A stretch of 64,000 bases of DNA from Apilactobacillus kunkeei (GTDB lineage Bacteria > Bacillota > Bacilli > Lactobacillales > Lactobacillaceae): the NCBI RefSeq assembly GCF_005930975.1, contig NZ_VBSE01000038.1:41684-105683 (forward strand), read 5' to 3'. Below the pieces are notes generated by a model. The model was not told where the DNA came from, made no database searches, and saw only the letters and a list, made by a program, of their open reading frames with translations. The position numbers were made by a program, and so were the translations under genes. Within the stretch, counting starts at the first letter, position 1. The number at the start of each line of letters is the position of its first letter. This document shows positions 61,907-64,000 of the stretch, piece by piece.

Positions 61907-62313
61907 TTTCAAACCCATTTATAAGCGTTTCTTTATAAAATATTAACTTTACTTAAATTAAAAAATCTTTTTTGTGTTTTATGCACTATATTACATATTA
62001 TTAATATAAAAAATTGATCAATTTCTAAAATAAATCTTTAATAAGAATATGCTGAAACATAGGAGATATTTTTTGACGATATATATATTTATATGATAAT
62101 GATTAGATGACTTTAAAGTATCCATTCCAATACCACAAAGCTATTTAAAGATTTGCACAATATTTTACTTTTATAAAATTGCAATATATGTAATACGATT
62201 TTTTATTTTCAACTCTCATTCTAAAATTTAACTTTACCTTTCTCTCATATTAAAGTTGTAAAATACGAATATTCCTTTTCAATATATCTGATAACTATTA
62301 AGGGGGAGAAAAA

Positions 62314-62676
62314 TTGAAAAAGAATAAAAATAAGACTGTCCGATTACTATGTATATTCGCAAATTTATACCTATTAATCTCTAGTCTAATATTTGGCATA
62401 ATCCTTTTGAAAACCTCTAATCGGATGGTAACTGAGGGATTTTCCCAAATATATAGCTGGTTTTACGTCCTATCGCTAATCACCCTAGTAATTTGTTTAA
62501 TTGCACAAATACTCATTATGTTCGTTAATAATGTGCAGTTAAAAAAACTAGCCATTTTTGAGATTGCTTTTGTTGTTTTTGAAGGCATTATTTTCACGTT
62601 AGGCGTAATTGACTGGCAACTAATGATTAAGACAATCTTAACTGCCTTAATCGCGTTGGTTTTACATATACTATAA
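62314..62676 (+). CDS. Hypothetical membrane protein, 120 residues
   Basis: TTG start after GGGGGAG. A short basic N terminus is followed by four transmembrane segments (~9-28, ~42-68, ~75-95, ~98-118). Single-gene unit with its own terminator. No known family recognised. Confidence 0.65.
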   Translation: MKKNKNKTVRLLCIFANLYLLISSLIFGIILLKTSNRMVTEGFSQIYSWFYVLSLITLVICLIAQILIMFVNNVQLKKLAIFEIAFVVFEGIIFTLGVIDWQLMIKTILTALIALVLHIL

Positions 62677-62684
62677 TCTTCTCG

Positions 62685-62720
62685 AAGAATCCTTATCTGC
62701 CATATGATAAGGATTCTTTT
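62685..62720 (+). terminator. Terminator after the 120-residue membrane protein
   Basis: AGAATCCTTATC and GATAAGGATTCT arms with a T run. Confidence 0.88.
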
Positions 62721-62727
62721 GTAAATA

Positions 62728-62754
62728 AAAAACGTCACTATCCAGTGACGTTTG
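62728..62754 (-). terminator. Terminator after the DUF1304 gene
   Basis: AAACGTCACT and AGTGACGTTT form the stem, with a long T run on the minus strand. Confidence 0.85.
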
Positions 62755-62758
62755 TGTT

Positions 62759-63136
62759 TTAAATGTTATTTGTTATGAATAATGAAATCAAAGCCAATGC
62801 AGCTGGCAAGCCTTGAGTGATGATAATCTTCTTGTTAGCGGTAAATCCACCAAAGATAGCTGCAACTACTACGAATCCTATAAATAGATATAGGTTAAAA
62901 GTTGCAATCGATTGTGGTAAAACAAACATTGTCAATATTATACCTACACCAACAAAACCATTGTATAGCCCTTGGTTAGCCATACTAATTTTGGTCGCTG
63001 GTGTAAATAGGTATTCCATTGATAGATCAAAAGCTTTTTGAGCCATTTTGGTACGACTGAAGAACATTTCCAAGATCATGATGAACAATGCTTCAATCGC
63101 AACAATTAACGCTAATACATCACTGATAATTTGCAA
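62759..63136 (-). CDS. DUF1304 family membrane protein
   Basis: A ~125-residue protein with four transmembrane helices; the segment ANQGLYNGFVGVG (~55-68 from this start) is characteristic of DUF1304. TTG 63136 lies after AAGGGGTGA; a GTG at 63145 overlaps the site. The function is unknown. The gene is monocistronic. Confidence 0.85.
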   Translation of the reverse strand: MQIISDVLALIVAIEALFIMILEMFFSRTKMAQKAFDLSMEYLFTPATKISMANQGLYNGFVGVGIILTMFVLPQSIATFNLYLFIGFVVVAAIFGGFTANKKIIITQGLPAALALISLFITNNI

Positions 63137-63329
63137 ACTAATCACCCCTTATCATTCGTTTAACTCGATTCTAACATACTATAAATAAACAGATTTAAGT
63201 TCGAGAGATTGTTTAGAATTTCTTAAATCAAATAAAGATTATATACTAATTATATTGCTATTAACCTTGTCTCATCTTTACAAAAGTGATAACATTATTT
63301 ACTTATTTTTTCTATGAGGGAGATAAATA

Positions 63330-63893
63330 ATGCAAAACAATAATGTTAAACCGTGGTATAAAATATGGTGGGTATGGGTCATCATATCAGCTTTCTTCTT
63401 TCTTTTCTTGATTTGTATAGTCGGTGCCAACGTAAACGATGATAAATCAACTGATAAAGCTGATACAACTCAAGTATCAAAGAATGATGACAGCGATTCT
63501 AACGATACTTCTAACGATGATAGTAATTCTTCAGACACGAGCAGCAGTAGTTCAGACACAAGCAACGATGATTATGATTCGAACGGAACTGATGATCAAC
63601 AAAAAGCTTTAGACCAAGCTAATTATTTTGCTAACGACGCAAACATGTCAAAGGCCAAAATTTATGAACAACTAACTTCTAGTTATGGTGGTAACTTCTC
63701 TTCAAGCGATGCTAACTATGCTATCAGTCATCTAGATGGCGTTGATTGGAATCAAAATGCCTTAGCAACCGCTAAAAAATATGTTGATGATTATCACATG
63801 TCAAAAAGCGAGCTTTATGATCAACTAACTTCTAGTTATGGTGAACAATTCACCGCATCACAAGCTCAATACGCTATTAATAATTTAAACTAA
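63330..63893 (+). CDS. Membrane-anchored Ltp-domain protein
   Basis: A 187-residue protein: N-terminal transmembrane helix (~12-34) without a clear lipobox, an Asp/Ser/Thr/Asn-rich spacer (~38-88), then two ~48-residue Ltp-type repeats (~90-140 and ~141-187), each with MSK.....QLTSSYG and YAI..L. Related repeats form the exposed part of the phage TP-J34 lipoprotein Ltp, which blocks DNA injection by other phages; many bacterial copies are not tested. The surface location is inferred. Start ATG after GAGGGAG. Confidence 0.87.
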   Translation: MQNNNVKPWYKIWWVWVIISAFFFLFLICIVGANVNDDKSTDKADTTQVSKNDDSDSNDTSNDDSNSSDTSSSSSDTSNDDYDSNGTDDQQKALDQANYFANDANMSKAKIYEQLTSSYGGNFSSSDANYAISHLDGVDWNQNALATAKKYVDDYHMSKSELYDQLTSSYGEQFTASQAQYAINNLN

Positions 63894-63898
63894 AATAA

Positions 63899-63923
63899 AA
63901 AGCACCATCACTAAAAGTGACGG
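63899..63923 (+). terminator. Truncated terminator after the Ltp-domain gene
   Basis: CACCATCAC and GTGACGGTG form a stem with one mismatch, but no T run follows: the IS-like sequence starts directly at 63924. The original terminator tail was probably displaced by insertion. Confidence 0.55.
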
Positions 63924-64000
63924 TGAACTGAACCCCTTGAGTTGGAGAAATCTAACCTAAGGGGTTCTTTTATGTTTTCTAAAGAATTAAAATTAGCTGC
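63924..64000 (+). mobile_element. Left end of an IS3-family-like insertion sequence
   Basis: TGAACTGAACCCCTTGAGTT resembles the TGAACTGACCCC termini of IS3-family (IS150-like) elements. An ATG at 63972 opens a frame encoding MFSKELKLAA, like the beginning of an OrfA transposase (usual form F..ELKL). The element runs out of the window. An inverted repeat AACCCCTT/AAGGGGTT lies between the end and the ATG. Confidence 0.7.
63972..64000 (+). CDS. Transposase OrfA, N-terminal fragment at the window edge
   Basis: Nine codons and part of a tenth are visible (MFSKELKLA). They agree with the start of IS3-family OrfA helix-turn-helix proteins, and the frame follows the IS terminus by 48 nt. Too short for a firm call. 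Confidence 0.5.

Overview
The window looks like chromosomal DNA of a low-GC Lactobacillaceae bacterium. The evidence is strong AT bias, AGGAGG-type ribosome binding sites, three T-box leaders, MreB plus Mbl, MurT/GatD, EzrA and MinCD without MinE, and a D-Ala ligase with the Phe typical of D-Ala-D-Lac makers. Genus is not decidable from the sequence; Apilactobacillus or a relative is a guess. No rRNA, tRNA or CRISPR was seen.

Layout. 1-3712: two M16-like peptidase genes (one cut by the window edge) and a T-box-controlled polar amino acid ABC transporter. 3990-12500: the mreBCD-minCD shape and division operon, folC and T-box-controlled valS. 12476-17282: tpx, thiI, a cysteine desulfurase and ezrA. 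17451-21384 (plus strand): fRMsr, rpsD with a probable autoregulatory leader, yueI, rarA, a small membrane protein and a Usp protein. 21418-26112: an Rgg-like regulator, tag, ddl and a GntR/ABC-2 operon. 26212-29040: methionine transporter metNIQ behind a Met-type T-box. 29105-40200: rodA, yidD, mbl, murA and the complete F1Fo ATP synthase operon. 40340-45806: upp, glyA, sua5, prmC, prfA and tdk. 45977-48036: murT-gatD on the plus strand. 52847-63900: serine hydrolase, heterodimeric ABC exporter, small orphan genes, a cysteine hydrolase, a decaying ABC-2 exporter and an Ltp-domain protein. An IS3-like element begins at the right edge.

The most interesting part is an AT-rich 4.77 kb cassette at 48037-52740. 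It carries a LanM-like dehydratase with all recognisable dehydration residues but no functional LanC cyclase domain, an ABC exporter without a C39 peptidase domain, a cytoplasmic subtilisin-like protease with an intact triad, and a divergent 60-residue precursor. The precursor has no cysteine, a Thr-rich core and a Lys7-His2-Arg tail. Together these predict a linear, dehydroamino-acid-containing cationic peptide rather than a lanthionine-bridged one. The cassette is flanked by a 68-bp direct repeat (67/68 identical) of the 3' end of gatD, so it was inserted at, or duplicated, the end of that gene. A perfect 23-bp-arm inverted repeat sits directly against the precursor's Shine-Dalgarno sequence.

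A second AT-rich accessory block (59078-61906) encodes an ABC-2 exporter that appears to be decaying: the last permease is frameshifted and the first small gene is broken into three frames.
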